64,000 bases of DNA from Neobacillus mesonae (GCF_023715155.1 NZ_JAMBNQ010000018.1:1-64000), one strand, 5' to 3'; counted from the stretch's first letter, positions 45,570 through 54,442 are shown. The notes: generated by a model from the letters alone, not told the origin. Translations and numbers: made by a program.

Positions 45570-45620
45570 AAGTACCAGAAATCCTATTGTGCTGTACAGC
45601 TGATAGAATCTTTGGTACTT
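45570..45620. terminator. Weak convergent terminator
   Basis: AAGTACCAGA is matched by TCTTTGGTACTT across a long loop, with T-rich DNA on both sides. It lies between the convergent DoxX and cysteine-rich genes. Confidence 0.4.
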
Positions 45621-45626
45621 CGCTCC

Positions 45627-45950
45627 TTATTTATTTAACACATATTTAAAAATAAATATTGGATGATATACGAGAAGCCATGGCCCAAGGTATCTGATAA
45701 TCGTATCCATTTTCTGACGGTAGATAGGACTGAAGCAATAAACCTTGCAGTTGGAGCATGTCGGTTTATTCTCACCAAAGCGGCAAAATGAGAGTTTCAA
45801 TAAACAATAATTTCTTAATTCCTGACATTCGTTACATAATTGTTCGTGGTGATGTTCCTTATGACAATAGAGTTCAATCATTTGTTTCACTAATTCTTTT
45901 TCCTTCAGGATATTCGGTCCGGTATTCAGTTCATATAAACGTGCTCCCAT
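45627..45950 (-). CDS. YgbA-like cysteine-rich protein (nitrous-oxide-stimulated-promoter family)
   Basis: This protein of about 107 residues has Cys and His residues in a fixed pattern: YCHKEHHH, LCNECQEL, YCLLKLSFCRFG, KPTCSNCKVYCF, then YRQKMDTIIRYLGPWLL. This matches E. coli YgbA (PF11756), a protein induced by nitrosative stress. The Cys cluster suggests a metal or Fe-S centre. The ATG at 45950 lies nine bases after GAGGGAG; the frame continues ten codons further. No NsrR- or FNR-like site was recognised upstream. Confidence 0.78.
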   Translation of the reverse strand: MGARLYELNTGPNILKEKELVKQMIELYCHKEHHHEQLCNECQELRNYCLLKLSFCRFGENKPTCSNCKVYCFSPIYRQKMDTIIRYLGPWLLVYHPIFIFKYVLNK

Positions 45951-46087
45951 ACTGTATGACTCCCTCCGATTAAAATCCATTTCCTTATCTTGACATTATC
46001 ATAAAAGGACATCGTGAATTTCGGGGAACATTTACAGAATTGAAACAATTTTATGGAAGAAATATGAACTTTTGGATTGTTCGTATT

Positions 46088-46122
46088 CAAAAAAAAAACT
46101 CTGAGATTGGATCCAGAGTTTC
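46088..46122 (-). terminator. Terminator of the arginase-family gene
   Basis: The minus strand reads AAACTCTG-GATCCAATCT-CAGAGTTT followed by a run of eight or more T. Confidence 0.93.
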
Positions 46123-46907
46123 TATGCGCCTATTGTTTTTTGTTGTGCTGCTTTTAGACAAGTTTGCAATATTTCAAGGTTTGCGTGTTCATTTTTATGA
46201 ATCATGGCTTGATAATCAGGCAGAACCATGTCAACTGGAGAAATATGTTCCTCACCGCAAATGTCTATCCCTTCTACTTGTTTGCTCTTGATAAGCATTT
46301 CCAAGTAGTGGGTTAGTGTATCAAGTTTCATCATACCTTGATCCCAGTTGGTTTCTACTTCAGCCGTATTCAACACGTCTTTATCGATACTGATATAAAT
46401 ATTTTGAGTATGAATAGTGGATAAAATTGATTTTAATGAATAATGATGTCGTTCGTCAAGCGGAAAAATGGTCACTTTTCGATGCTGAATAGGATGCTTT
46501 GAAATCGTAGTTGGTCCAATGATGACAACTTGCTGTAATAAAGGGATGTCATTCAGGGCATAAGCGACCCATGAACCACATGAAAGCAAACTCTCACCTT
46601 GCACCTCACCCATCCCAAGGTCTGGATGGTTGTCAAATAATACGAGGGTGAACGGCTTAGTTATTTCTTTTAACATTAAATACGTCATATAATGAAAGTT
46701 TCCGCTGCCAATAAAGGTAATTCCCATCTGGGCTCTTTTTTTCAAATACCGTTTTAAAATAGTTAATGAATCTTCTTCGCAAAATAAATTAACATGTTGA
46801 ATGTGACGAAAATCAAGGTCTTCATGTTTGTAGTTTAATAGTTTTGATTGTGCATAATATGTTTCATCAAAATGCATAATACTAATCCCATTTCTAATTA
46901 ACCCCAT
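46122..46907 (-). CDS. Arginase/ureohydrolase-fold protein, substrate unknown
   Basis: The 261-residue protein keeps the binuclear manganese ligands of the arginase-agmatinase-formiminoglutamase fold: a His in FIGSGNFHY, D-x-H-x-D in LFDNHPDLG and D-x-D in SIDKDVL. It differs from arginase and agmatinase in sequence outside these motifs, and its first ~75 residues are unlike theirs. It may hydrolyse a guanidino or amide compound, but the substrate cannot be named. The start is the ATG at 46907 (after GAAGGA); an ATG at 46877 is an alternative. Unlinked to the arginine cluster. Confidence 0.78.
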   Translation of the reverse strand: MGLIRNGISIMHFDETYYAQSKLLNYKHEDLDFRHIQHVNLFCEEDSLTILKRYLKKRAQMGITFIGSGNFHYMTYLMLKEITKPFTLVLFDNHPDLGMGEVQGESLLSCGSWVAYALNDIPLLQQVVIIGPTTISKHPIQHRKVTIFPLDERHHYSLKSILSTIHTQNIYISIDKDVLNTAEVETNWDQGMMKLDTLTHYLEMLIKSKQVEGIDICGEEHISPVDMVLPDYQAMIHKNEHANLEILQTCLKAAQQKTIGA

Positions 46908-47111
46908 GTTCCTTCATCTCCTATAAAAAAACATTTCAGTATAAGGCATCAGCTGGTTATATATGAATTAGAATTATATCTACTATTATATCACTTTTAG
47001 CAAATGGATCCATTTTCCTGCCTTTGGACTCTTTAATTGGAATTTTCTACATAATAATAGTTATAATAGTTTAATAAACTGGACTTTTTTGGCCAAATTT
47101 GGGGGTAACAG
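46908..47111. other. Divergent intergenic region
   Basis: AT-rich DNA between the arginase-fold and CynX-like genes. A TATAAT at about 47062 reads toward the transporter, but its -35 is poor. No other feature was recognised. Confidence 0.4.
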
Positions 47112-48323
47112 ATGAACGAAAATGAAAATCAAAAGATGTACCACATTTTTTTAATCATCGGAATCATTTTTATTGCCTTTAACCTGCGGCCGGCGATTAC
47201 ATCAATTGGTCCTATTATTGGTTTAATGCGTGAGGATTTAAGTATATCCAATGGAACAGCAGGCTTTATTACAACACTTCCCTTGCTTTCCTTTGCCGTT
47301 TTTTCTATTCTGGCACCAAAAATCGGCCAGACTTTAAGTAATGAACGGACAATTTTGCTTGGATTAATTGTTTTATTAATCGGAATCGTCCTTCGATCAA
47401 CAGGAATGATTACCGCTCTTTTTCTAGGCACCTTATTAGTCGGTATTGGGATTGCCATCGGGAATGTCTTGCTTCCAGGCATTGTTAAATCAAAATTCCC
47501 TGATAAAGTCGGGATTTTGACCAGTATCTATACCACATCCATGAATGCATTTGCAGCACTTGGATCAGGAATCAGTATTCCTCTTGCTCAAGGGTTAGGA
47601 CTAGGCTGGCAAAAAGCACTTGCTTTTTGGGGAATCCTCACCTTGATTACTATCTTTATTTGGGTGCCGCAGCTTCGGGGGAAAATGAGCAAAAGAACCG
47701 CTTCTCAGGGCGGCCACTCTTCTTTTAAAGCATTATGGAGTTCCTCTATCGCATGGCAGGTGACTTTTTTCATGGGTCTGCAATCTTTTTCCTTCTATTC
47801 TACCATTGCGTGGATACCAGAAATAGTTGAAAGCAGCGGGATGAGTTTATCCGCAGCCGGATGGATGCTGTCCTTGATGCAGATCGTCGGTTTGCCGGCA
47901 ACTTTTTTCGCACCGGTGCTGGCTGGACGGTTTCAAAATCAGAAAGGCCTAGTTCTGGTAATCGGAGCCTGCTACTTAACCGGAACTTTAGGACTAATTG
48001 CCGCCTCGGCTTATTGGATGATTGTTTTATCCATTGTTTTCATCGGAGTTGCCCAGGGGGCAAGCATTAGTCTTGCACTTACCATGATTGGCCTGCGTAC
48101 AACAAGTGCCAAGCAGGCAGCTGATTTATCCGGGATGTCACAATCCATTGGCTACTTGCTCGCGGCTATTGGACCAAGCCTCATCGGCTTTTTATTTGAC
48201 CAAACACATTCCTGGATCATACCGCTGGTTATTTTGTGCGTTGTGGTTGTCCTCATGACAATTGCAGGTGTTGGAGCTGCACGGAATCAATACGTGGTAA
48301 AGGATACGGCGGTTAATAATTAA
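47112..48323 (+). CDS. MFS transporter, CynX/NimT family
   Basis: This 403-residue protein has twelve predicted helices and the CynX/NimT start FIAFNLRPAITSIGPIIGL. In E. coli the family carries cyanate (CynX) or 2-nitroimidazole (NimT). B. subtilis YycB is the nearest relative I recall, so substrate is uncertain. An MFS-like motif R..GRF occurs in the middle loop (APVLAGRFQN). The ATG follows TTGGGGGTAACAG. Single-gene unit by position. Confidence 0.88.
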   Translation: MNENENQKMYHIFLIIGIIFIAFNLRPAITSIGPIIGLMREDLSISNGTAGFITTLPLLSFAVFSILAPKIGQTLSNERTILLGLIVLLIGIVLRSTGMITALFLGTLLVGIGIAIGNVLLPGIVKSKFPDKVGILTSIYTTSMNAFAALGSGISIPLAQGLGLGWQKALAFWGILTLITIFIWVPQLRGKMSKRTASQGGHSSFKALWSSSIAWQVTFFMGLQSFSFYSTIAWIPEIVESSGMSLSAAGWMLSLMQIVGLPATFFAPVLAGRFQNQKGLVLVIGACYLTGTLGLIAASAYWMIVLSIVFIGVAQGASISLALTMIGLRTTSAKQAADLSGMSQSIGYLLAAIGPSLIGFLFDQTHSWIIPLVILCVVVVLMTIAGVGAARNQYVVKDTAVNN

Positions 48324-48389
48324 CTTAAAAGGAATCCGGGTCCGGAAATGTTCTTATTTTTGGGGACTTTTGGTGTGGGCTTGAGCCCT

Positions 48390-48606
48390 TTCTTGTTCTC
48401 ATGGGATGTTTATGAGAACTCTGCGTCCTTCCCTGTCCTCATGAAACGGTTATGGGGACCCTAGGCGGGAACTAGAATCCTTTTTTGTCCTCATGAAGCA
48501 GTTATGAGGACTCTGCGCGGGAACTAGAAACCCCTTTTCTCCTCATGAAGTGATTATGAGAACTCTGCGCAGAAACTGAAAACTATTTCTGTCCTCATAA
48601 AAAGGA
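48390..48606 (+). repeat. 52-bp repeat array (array III)
   Basis: Five units of the form GTCCTCATGAA..GGTTATGAGGACTCTGCGCGGGAACT have their CAT cores at 48400, 48440, 48492, 48544 and 48596, with steps of 40, 52, 52 and 52 bp. It is the best-preserved member of the family and fills the gap between two convergent genes. Confidence 0.85.
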
Positions 48607-48632
48607 GCAGCCCAAACGGCTACGCCCCTCCA

Positions 48633-50183
48633 TTATCCAATTAAATTCAACTGTTCCCGCACCCCATCAATAATATCAAGCGGTGTTACCCCATAATGGG
48701 ATAAAGTTTTGGCTTTCTCCTCCCCAGCCTTTGCATGGAGATAACTAGCTGCCACTATAGCGTCCAAAACTCCTGCCCCTTGAGCTAAAAAAGAGGTAAT
48801 CAAACCTGTCAGTACATCGCCGCTTCCACCTTTCCCTAAGGCATCATGACCGTATGGATTAATATAAACCTCACCTAGAGGACCAGCAATCACTGAACGA
48901 TGTCCTTTTAACAGCAAATAAACGGAATTTTCCCTGGCAAATTTTTGGGCAGCATCTAACCTGTTCTCTTCCACCTCTTTCACTGTACAATTTAATAACC
49001 TAGCCATTTCTCCAGGGTGCGGAGTAAAAATGACATCTCCTTTATACTGCCTGATCCTATCCAGCTCATTACGCAGTAAATAAAGGGCATCTGCATCCAC
49101 CACCACGGACTGATTTTCCAATAAACCAAACAAGGTTCCAAGCCATTTTTCACCGCCGGAAAACCGGCCCATCCCAGGTCCAATAGCGATACTGTCAAAC
49201 TGTGACAACCTTCCTGCTAGTTCTTCCAGTCCTGCTTCTGCAAAGTGGCCATCCGCCTCTGGCAATGGTAAAAACAGGGATTCCGGATTCTGTGCAGCAG
49301 CCATAGGATAGATATTTTTCGGGACCGCTAATGTGACAAGGCCTGCCCCAGACTTTAACACTGCTTTTGCTGTAAAAATCGGCGCTCCCACAAAATGCAG
49401 CGATCCGCCAACGACAAGCACATGGCCAAACGTCCCCTTATGTCCCTGCTGAGGCCTGACAGGTATACATTTTTTCGCTAAACTTTCCGTAATCACCTTT
49501 GGCAAATCAAATTCCAAATCCGCTGCAATGGAAGGGGGGACAGAAATATCAACTGCCTTCCACTCTCCTATATGCTTGGGACCATCCTGCAGGAAAAATC
49601 CTTTTTTCGGGAAAACAAACGATATGGTTTTATCAGCCTTAATCGCAGCCCCAGCCACTTTACCGTTATCACTGCTTACCCCAGAAGGAATATCAACAGA
49701 AATTATTAATTTTTCTCCGTGGTACTCATTTACCATCGAAATGACAGAATCAAAAGGCGGTCTAACCGGACCATTGACACCTGTTCCTAAAATTGCATCG
49801 ACAATAATATCTGCTCGGTCTAATACATTTCGAAGGTCTTTGATAGTATTTTCTTGAAAGTAAAAAATCGGCAGTTTTCGATTAACATATACATTAAATT
49901 GAATTTTCGCATCCCCTTTAAGCCGTGCTGGACTTGCCAATAAACACAGCGATGGTTTGAGGCCCAAATCAAACAGCCTGCGGGCAATGACAAAACCATC
50001 TCCGCCATTATTTCCTCCCCCCGCGAGTACCACTACTTTCGGACTTTCACATGAAGCGCATCTTAAAATTTCTTCAACAACAGCCGCCCCGGCGTTTTCC
50101 ATTAAAACGACTCCGGGCAGCCCTATTTTATTCATTGTATACTGGTCCATTTGCTGCATTTCCTTCTGACCTGCTGCAAACAT
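48633..50183 (-). CDS. nnr: Bifunctional NAD(P)HX epimerase/dehydratase (Nnr)
   Basis: This 516-residue enzyme repairs hydrated NADH and NADPH. The N-terminal ~215 residues are the epimerase (YjeF_N) with GGGNNGGDGFVIARRL and AILGTGVNGPVRPP. The C-terminal ~290 residues are the ADP-dependent dehydratase of ribokinase fold with FTPHPGEMARLL and GKGGSGDVLTGLI, where the Asp is catalytic. The fused form is common; B. subtilis YxkO carries only the dehydratase half. The ATG follows GAAGGGGCGGATG. Confidence 0.95.
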   Translation of the reverse strand: MFAAGQKEMQQMDQYTMNKIGLPGVVLMENAGAAVVEEILRCASCESPKVVVLAGGGNNGGDGFVIARRLFDLGLKPSLCLLASPARLKGDAKIQFNVYVNRKLPIFYFQENTIKDLRNVLDRADIIVDAILGTGVNGPVRPPFDSVISMVNEYHGEKLIISVDIPSGVSSDNGKVAGAAIKADKTISFVFPKKGFFLQDGPKHIGEWKAVDISVPPSIAADLEFDLPKVITESLAKKCIPVRPQQGHKGTFGHVLVVGGSLHFVGAPIFTAKAVLKSGAGLVTLAVPKNIYPMAAAQNPESLFLPLPEADGHFAEAGLEELAGRLSQFDSIAIGPGMGRFSGGEKWLGTLFGLLENQSVVVDADALYLLRNELDRIRQYKGDVIFTPHPGEMARLLNCTVKEVEENRLDAAQKFARENSVYLLLKGHRSVIAGPLGEVYINPYGHDALGKGGSGDVLTGLITSFLAQGAGVLDAIVAASYLHAKAGEEKAKTLSHYGVTPLDIIDGVREQLNLIG

Positions 50184-50242
50184 TGTACATCCGCCCCTTC
50201 TATATCGCTTATCTCTATTATAAAGATAATCTTACGTCAAAA

Positions 50243-51541
50243 TTAAACACTTGAAGGAACTTTTTTCACTTTAACACCCTTTTTTGAGCTCAGTTCTGGA
50301 TGAATTCTTCGAATGACTGAAGGTCTTGCAAGGACAAGAATAACACCGATAAACAGCAAAGAAGAGACAATAATAGTCCATTGTGCTGGAAAAACATCGT
50401 ACAAGAAACCAAATAACACCATTCCAATCGGCATCAATGCCATTGCCATTGTTTCCAATATTGAAAATACCCTTCCCTTAAAACGGTCATCAATTTGTTT
50501 TTGCAAAATAACCATGATTGGCGTATTGGTCGTCATGTCCATTGCTCCCAGCCCCAGCTGAAGCACCATATAATAGGCAAATATTATGTGATGAGGAAAC
50601 TTCAGCATTAATGGCATCGAAATGGCCATCATAATAACCCCCATACCTAGAATCCCCCATTTTGACACTAGTAATGGATATCTTACTTCTTTCCGAACCG
50701 TGTAATATATCGACAACAATAACATTCCGGCAGCAAAAGCCCCTTCTGTCAAGCCAAATTGCTGAGATGTCATTTTTAATTTTTCAATCAGAATAAATGA
50801 ATAACCAACCTGATAGGCACCAAAAAAAAAGTTAATTAGCAAGGCAATCCATAGGACAATCATCAATAGTGATTGTGTTTTGATATAATCAATCCCAGAT
50901 TTCATACTTTCCCAGATTGGTTCTTTTTCATCATCTTCTGTATTCTTGCTGGTAAACAGATTAAAATTCATGGTAGATTCTAAAATTACCGCTATACTTG
51001 ATGCTGCCATGTATACAAAGAGAAACGTTGACATTGATACTGTTCCATACAACAGTCCCCCAATTGCTGGGCTTCCAATAGATGCAAAGGAAATGGACAT
51101 TTGATTTAAAGACATGGCTTTTTGAATCCGGTCCTGATCAACAAGACCTGTAATAGAAGAGGAAAAAGCGACACCGGAAAAAATGGATGTTAGGGATAAG
51201 ATGCATGAGGTAGTGTAAATAGCGGATAAAGACAAGCCCGTTTTAAAACTAACAATGAGCAGTCCGGCAATTGCCAAGGATGAAGCAATTTGTGAAAAAA
51301 TAACAATCTTCTTCCGCGAATAATTATCCACAATGTACCCTGCAAACGGTGCTGCAATGGTCCGCGGTAATATATTGCAGATTAAATTAGCTGCAAAACT
51401 TGCTGCAGAACCTGTTGCCTGCAAAATATAAAAACTAATCGCAAATGCATAAACCTGTGCACCAAAAGTAGAAATCATTTTGCTAACTGTTAACGTCCAA
51501 AGATGATATGTGGCCTTTTTTACCTTTAATGAATTTTTCAA
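50243..51541 (-). CDS. MFS efflux-type transporter
   Basis: This 432-residue MFS protein has twelve hydrophobic helices and the MFS loop motif GYIVDNYSRKKIV between helices 2 and 3. The MFS_3/enterobactin-exporter-like architecture suggests efflux of a small compound. It lies divergent from an XRE-TPR regulator, with two matching palindromes between them, so that regulator probably controls it. Start ATG at 51541 after GAGGCGGGGGTTTA. Substrate is unknown. Confidence 0.88.
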   Translation of the reverse strand: MKNSLKVKKATYHLWTLTVSKMISTFGAQVYAFAISFYILQATGSAASFAANLICNILPRTIAAPFAGYIVDNYSRKKIVIFSQIASSLAIAGLLIVSFKTGLSLSAIYTTSCILSLTSIFSGVAFSSSITGLVDQDRIQKAMSLNQMSISFASIGSPAIGGLLYGTVSMSTFLFVYMAASSIAVILESTMNFNLFTSKNTEDDEKEPIWESMKSGIDYIKTQSLLMIVLWIALLINFFFGAYQVGYSFILIEKLKMTSQQFGLTEGAFAAGMLLLSIYYTVRKEVRYPLLVSKWGILGMGVIMMAISMPLMLKFPHHIIFAYYMVLQLGLGAMDMTTNTPIMVILQKQIDDRFKGRVFSILETMAMALMPIGMVLFGFLYDVFPAQWTIIVSSLLFIGVILVLARPSVIRRIHPELSSKKGVKVKKVPSSV

Positions 51542-51561
51542 TTAAACCCCCGCCTCTAAAT

Positions 51562-51578
51562 GTTTAATTTTATTAAAC
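51562..51578. promoter_or_regulatory. Candidate operator 1 of the MFS/XRE pair
   Basis: GTTTAAT-TTT-ATTAAAC is a perfect 7-3-7 palindrome, 20 bp upstream of the transporter start codon and downstream of its predicted -10 element. Confidence 0.65.
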
Positions 51579-51580
51579 AA

Positions 51581-51610
51581 ATTATATCATGGCATCCTCT
51601 TCCTTTTCAA
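51581..51610 (-). promoter_or_regulatory. Promoter of the MFS gene
   Basis: The minus strand has TTGAAA (51605-51610) and TATAAT (51581-51586) with an 18-bp spacer, flanked on each side by one of the two palindromes. Confidence 0.65.
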
Positions 51611-51616
51611 GCTAAA

Positions 51617-51633
51617 GTTTAATATAATTAAAC
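51617..51633. promoter_or_regulatory. Candidate operator 2 of the MFS/XRE pair
   Basis: GTTTAAT-ATA-ATTAAAC is a second perfect 7-3-7 palindrome, centred 55 bp from the first. It contains a TATAAT (51623-51628) that could be the -10 of the regulator gene, so binding would also shut off the regulator. Confidence 0.65.
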
Positions 51634-51668
51634 CAATTGATAAATTAGTCTAGGAGTGAAATATTTTA

Positions 51669-52886
51669 ATGTTAGGTGAACGAATTCGAGAAATACGAAA
51701 AAGAAAAAAGATGACACTTGAAGCTCTTGCTGGTGACGAGCTGACTAAGGGAATGCTCAGCTTAATCGAAAATAATAAGGCGAATCCATCAATAGAAAGC
51801 TTATCTTATATCGCCGGGAGATTGGGGGTGGAAGTAAGCGAACTCCTTGAGGATATCAGTTCTCAGAAACTGCGGGCATTGCTGGATGAGGCAGAAAAAA
51901 TTTTTAATCTAAATAAAGCGGAAGTACCAAACAAATTTGAACAACTAATTGCGCTGATTGAGCCCTATATTAAAAGCCTTTCACAAGGATATGAATCTGC
52001 ACGTTTATTAGAGATTTACTGCCGAAGTCTTTATCAGGAAAAGCAGGACGGATGGCAGGAATTATCCAAAAAAGCGGCTAATCTGTATGATGACATGAAT
52101 CTGACATCTAAACGGGCTGGTATTGGAATCTTCTGGTCAATGGTAAAATTTATTCAACATGACTATTCAGGATCTTTAAGTATCTTTTTACAGGAACGAA
52201 AACAATTGGAGGCCAAACACCATTTTATTGACCCTATGACAAGGGTTGACTTGGATTATCATGAAGCTATCCTCCATTTCGCTATCGGTGATTCGGAGGC
52301 GGCGGCGGCTGTAATGAAAAATGCAATTCAATTTTCAAAAGAGCATCGAATTTTTTATCGGATTGATGATTTATACAGGCTTGCTGCAGCACATGGCTTA
52401 ATGACAAAAGATAAGGAACAGCAGCAGCACTATTTATTAAAATTAAAGCAATACGGCGATTTTACCGAGGATGAGCAATCCCTTATTTTTTATGATCTTT
52501 TTCAAGCCTTGTCACTTAATTCAGAGGAGGAAAAATACCACGAGGCCCTTGGCATAATCGATAAATATTTATCCGATTCGAAAACAGATGAAGACTACAG
52601 GGCTTGGTTCCTTCTAGAAAAAGGAAAATCATTATTTGGTTTAGGCAGGCTGTATGAAGCTCTCGTTTGTCTGGAGGAAGTGGAAATCCCTGACTATGCT
52701 CATCATCCATATGATTTATCCTTGTTTTATATAAAAGATTCGTATAAAGCACTTTGCCACGCTGGGCTTGGTAATCAAGAAAGAGCATTGCGGGAGGCAA
52801 AAACGGCTGTTAAACATTTTGAGGAGATGCCGCCTACACCATACAAGGAATTTGCTCTCGAAACGTATAATTCTGTTAAAAAATGA
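51669..52886 (+). CDS. XRE-family regulator with TPR-like C-terminus
   Basis: This 405-residue protein has an N-terminal helix-turn-helix of about 60 residues (GERIREIRKRKKMTLEALAG..LSLIENNKANPSIESL). A long all-helical region follows, with TPR-like repeats (about 100-400). The layout is that of RRNPP-like or Rgg-like regulators that respond to peptides, and of many orphan relatives. No peptide gene is seen nearby. It starts at ATG after AGGAGTG. The two palindromes in the divergent region are its likely binding sites. Confidence 0.86.
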   Translation: MLGERIREIRKRKKMTLEALAGDELTKGMLSLIENNKANPSIESLSYIAGRLGVEVSELLEDISSQKLRALLDEAEKIFNLNKAEVPNKFEQLIALIEPYIKSLSQGYESARLLEIYCRSLYQEKQDGWQELSKKAANLYDDMNLTSKRAGIGIFWSMVKFIQHDYSGSLSIFLQERKQLEAKHHFIDPMTRVDLDYHEAILHFAIGDSEAAAAVMKNAIQFSKEHRIFYRIDDLYRLAAAHGLMTKDKEQQQHYLLKLKQYGDFTEDEQSLIFYDLFQALSLNSEEEKYHEALGIIDKYLSDSKTDEDYRAWFLLEKGKSLFGLGRLYEALVCLEEVEIPDYAHHPYDLSLFYIKDSYKALCHAGLGNQERALREAKTAVKHFEEMPPTPYKEFALETYNSVKK

Positions 52887-53183
52887 AATTCGCTGTAATT
52901 CGCGTCAGGATTTAAGTTGCTTATGACTTTGAAACACAGCATAATAATTTTTTAGTGCATGGAGGCAGCCTTTTTTCTTTTGTCCGCACTCTATGAACCT
53001 CTCTTAGTGTGAGGTTCTCTGCTCTTTCCTTGTATTCGCGTTCTATGGGACCTTTATAGTCCTCGCCCTCTGCTTTTTCCTCAAAATTATGTGCCCGAAA
53101 TCTGATTATTTTCGTAACTATCCATACCACAAAAATTTAATCCATTCAAAACCATAATTTTTTCACTCAACTATCAACCCACG
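52887..53183. other. Gene-free stretch after the XRE regulator
   Basis: It includes a short inverted repeat GAACCTC..GAGGTTC near 52.995-53.02 kb. A 69-codon open frame on the minus strand (52921-53130) has no ribosome binding site and no recognisable motif. Nothing else was seen. Confidence 0.45.
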
Positions 53184-53212
53184 AAAAAAGGCAGCCCTGC
53201 GCTGCCTTTTTA
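53184..53212. terminator. Terminator at the end of the ba3 oxidase operon
   Basis: AAAAAAGGCAGC pairs with GCTGCCTTTTT around CCTGC, giving U tracts in both directions. Confidence 0.92.
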
Positions 53213-53218
53213 ATATCA

Positions 53219-53776
53219 CTATTCATATTTAGATGGATCCACAAACAAAATATACCCTAGATAAATCACAAAACATATGGCGGTTGTTAGGAATCCCCAG
53301 CCAAGGATGATTTGATCGATAACGAGGTAATTATTACACAGCTGTACAGGTGCATCAACATATAACCACCCCATAACAAAAAACAAAATGGTAAAGAGAA
53401 TGATAACAACGTTCCTGCCAATCTTTCCTAGTCGTTTCCAGCTATCCCTTAGGGGAATTCCGGCTAATAATGGTAAACTGATAAATTTAAAGATTTCCAT
53501 TCCTGCTTCATTTAATGCTTCATCCATTGTTCTCGGTAAAGTCCAAAAGGAAACGATGATGATAAATAACATAATACCAGGCAGGCCGTTTCGATTCCAT
53601 TTTTCAAAAAAGCCGGGATAACGTTCTTGAAAAAACTTCGCTATTAGAAATCCAGCAATAATAAGCATTGGCATTTGCATGTGCATATGGATAATCATGA
53701 CGGATTCCATTATCTTCGCAACCGGCGGAAGAGCCAGGAAAATAATCATAAATAAACCTACTAGTAATTGCGTCAT
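53219..53776 (-). CDS. Membrane protein of the ba3 oxidase operon, possible copper/assembly factor
   Basis: This 185-residue protein has six hydrophobic segments. The second begins with the striking run MIIHMHMQMPMLIIAG, where two His and several Met residues lie on or near one helix, as in copper-handling membrane proteins of the CtaG kind. Homology to CtaG is a guess from topology and motif; I do not recognise the family. It starts two bases after the SCO gene stop codon, behind GAAGGGGAG, so it is co-translated with a copper chaperone. Last gene of the operon. Confidence 0.7.
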   Translation of the reverse strand: MTQLLVGLFMIIFLALPPVAKIMESVMIIHMHMQMPMLIIAGFLIAKFFQERYPGFFEKWNRNGLPGIMLFIIIVSFWTLPRTMDEALNEAGMEIFKFISLPLLAGIPLRDSWKRLGKIGRNVVIILFTILFFVMGWLYVDAPVQLCNNYLVIDQIILGWGFLTTAICFVIYLGYILFVDPSKYE

Positions 53777-53778
53777 GA

Positions 53779-54414
53779 TTACTCCCCTTCTTCCTGTTTA
53801 AGAATATTGATAACTGTTTTAGCTGCTTCGTCAGGTTTCTTATAATCTAAAACATCCACTAATGTACCCTTTTTATTCACTAGGTAAAAAGCTGAATTAT
53901 GGGCAAACGTTCCATTTTTATCAGGAATGACAATAACCCCAAATGCCTTCAGTAAAGTATCCAATTCCTTATGATTTGGAATTCTAGCCATTCTCCAAGT
54001 TTCCCCATCACTATGAAAATAAGTTCGATATTTTTCCAATGTCTCAGGCGTATCCCGCTCCGGATCAAAACTAATACTTAAGAAGGTTATATCTTTACCC
54101 AAGTATTTTTTTGGTATTTTTTTATAAACTTGTAACATATTCATTTCAAGCTGCGGGCAAACCGTTGTACAGGATGTATATAAAAATGTAACGAATACAT
54201 ATTTATTTTCAAATTCAGAAATCGAATATTCCCGACCTTTGCTGTCTTCAAAGTTGACATTTGGAAATTTCGGTCGATCATGCATTAATTTGTTCACTCT
54301 TGCCTTCTCTGCGGTATAGGCAGTAAATCCATCTGTTCCAAAAAAGAATAGACTAAAACCAAATATAATTACGATGATGCCAGCTAATGTGGTTTGCCAA
54401 TTTTTCTTGATCAT
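53779..54414 (-). CDS. SCO1/SenC-family copper chaperone
   Basis: SCO proteins deliver copper to the CuA centre of cytochrome oxidases. This 211-residue protein has an N-terminal membrane anchor (about 8-28) and an outward-facing thioredoxin fold. The copper-binding Cys pair is in TSCTTVCPQ and the conserved His in GTFAHNSAFYLV. The ATG at 54414 follows AGGAAGTG by six bases. It lies just after the oxidase subunit I gene, which has a CuA-bearing partner (subunit II), and a weak terminator sits between them. Confidence 0.93.
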   Translation of the reverse strand: MIKKNWQTTLAGIIVIIFGFSLFFFGTDGFTAYTAEKARVNKLMHDRPKFPNVNFEDSKGREYSISEFENKYVFVTFLYTSCTTVCPQLEMNMLQVYKKIPKKYLGKDITFLSISFDPERDTPETLEKYRTYFHSDGETWRMARIPNHKELDTLLKAFGVIVIPDKNGTFAHNSAFYLVNKKGTLVDVLDYKKPDEAAKTVINILKQEEGE

Positions 54415-54442
54415 TATGATCACTTCCTGCTTAATTTAGCAT

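Noticed and set aside
52921..53130. A 69-codon minus-strand frame after the XRE regulator
   Set aside because: No ribosome site, no recognisable motif, highly charged throughout; more likely chance.
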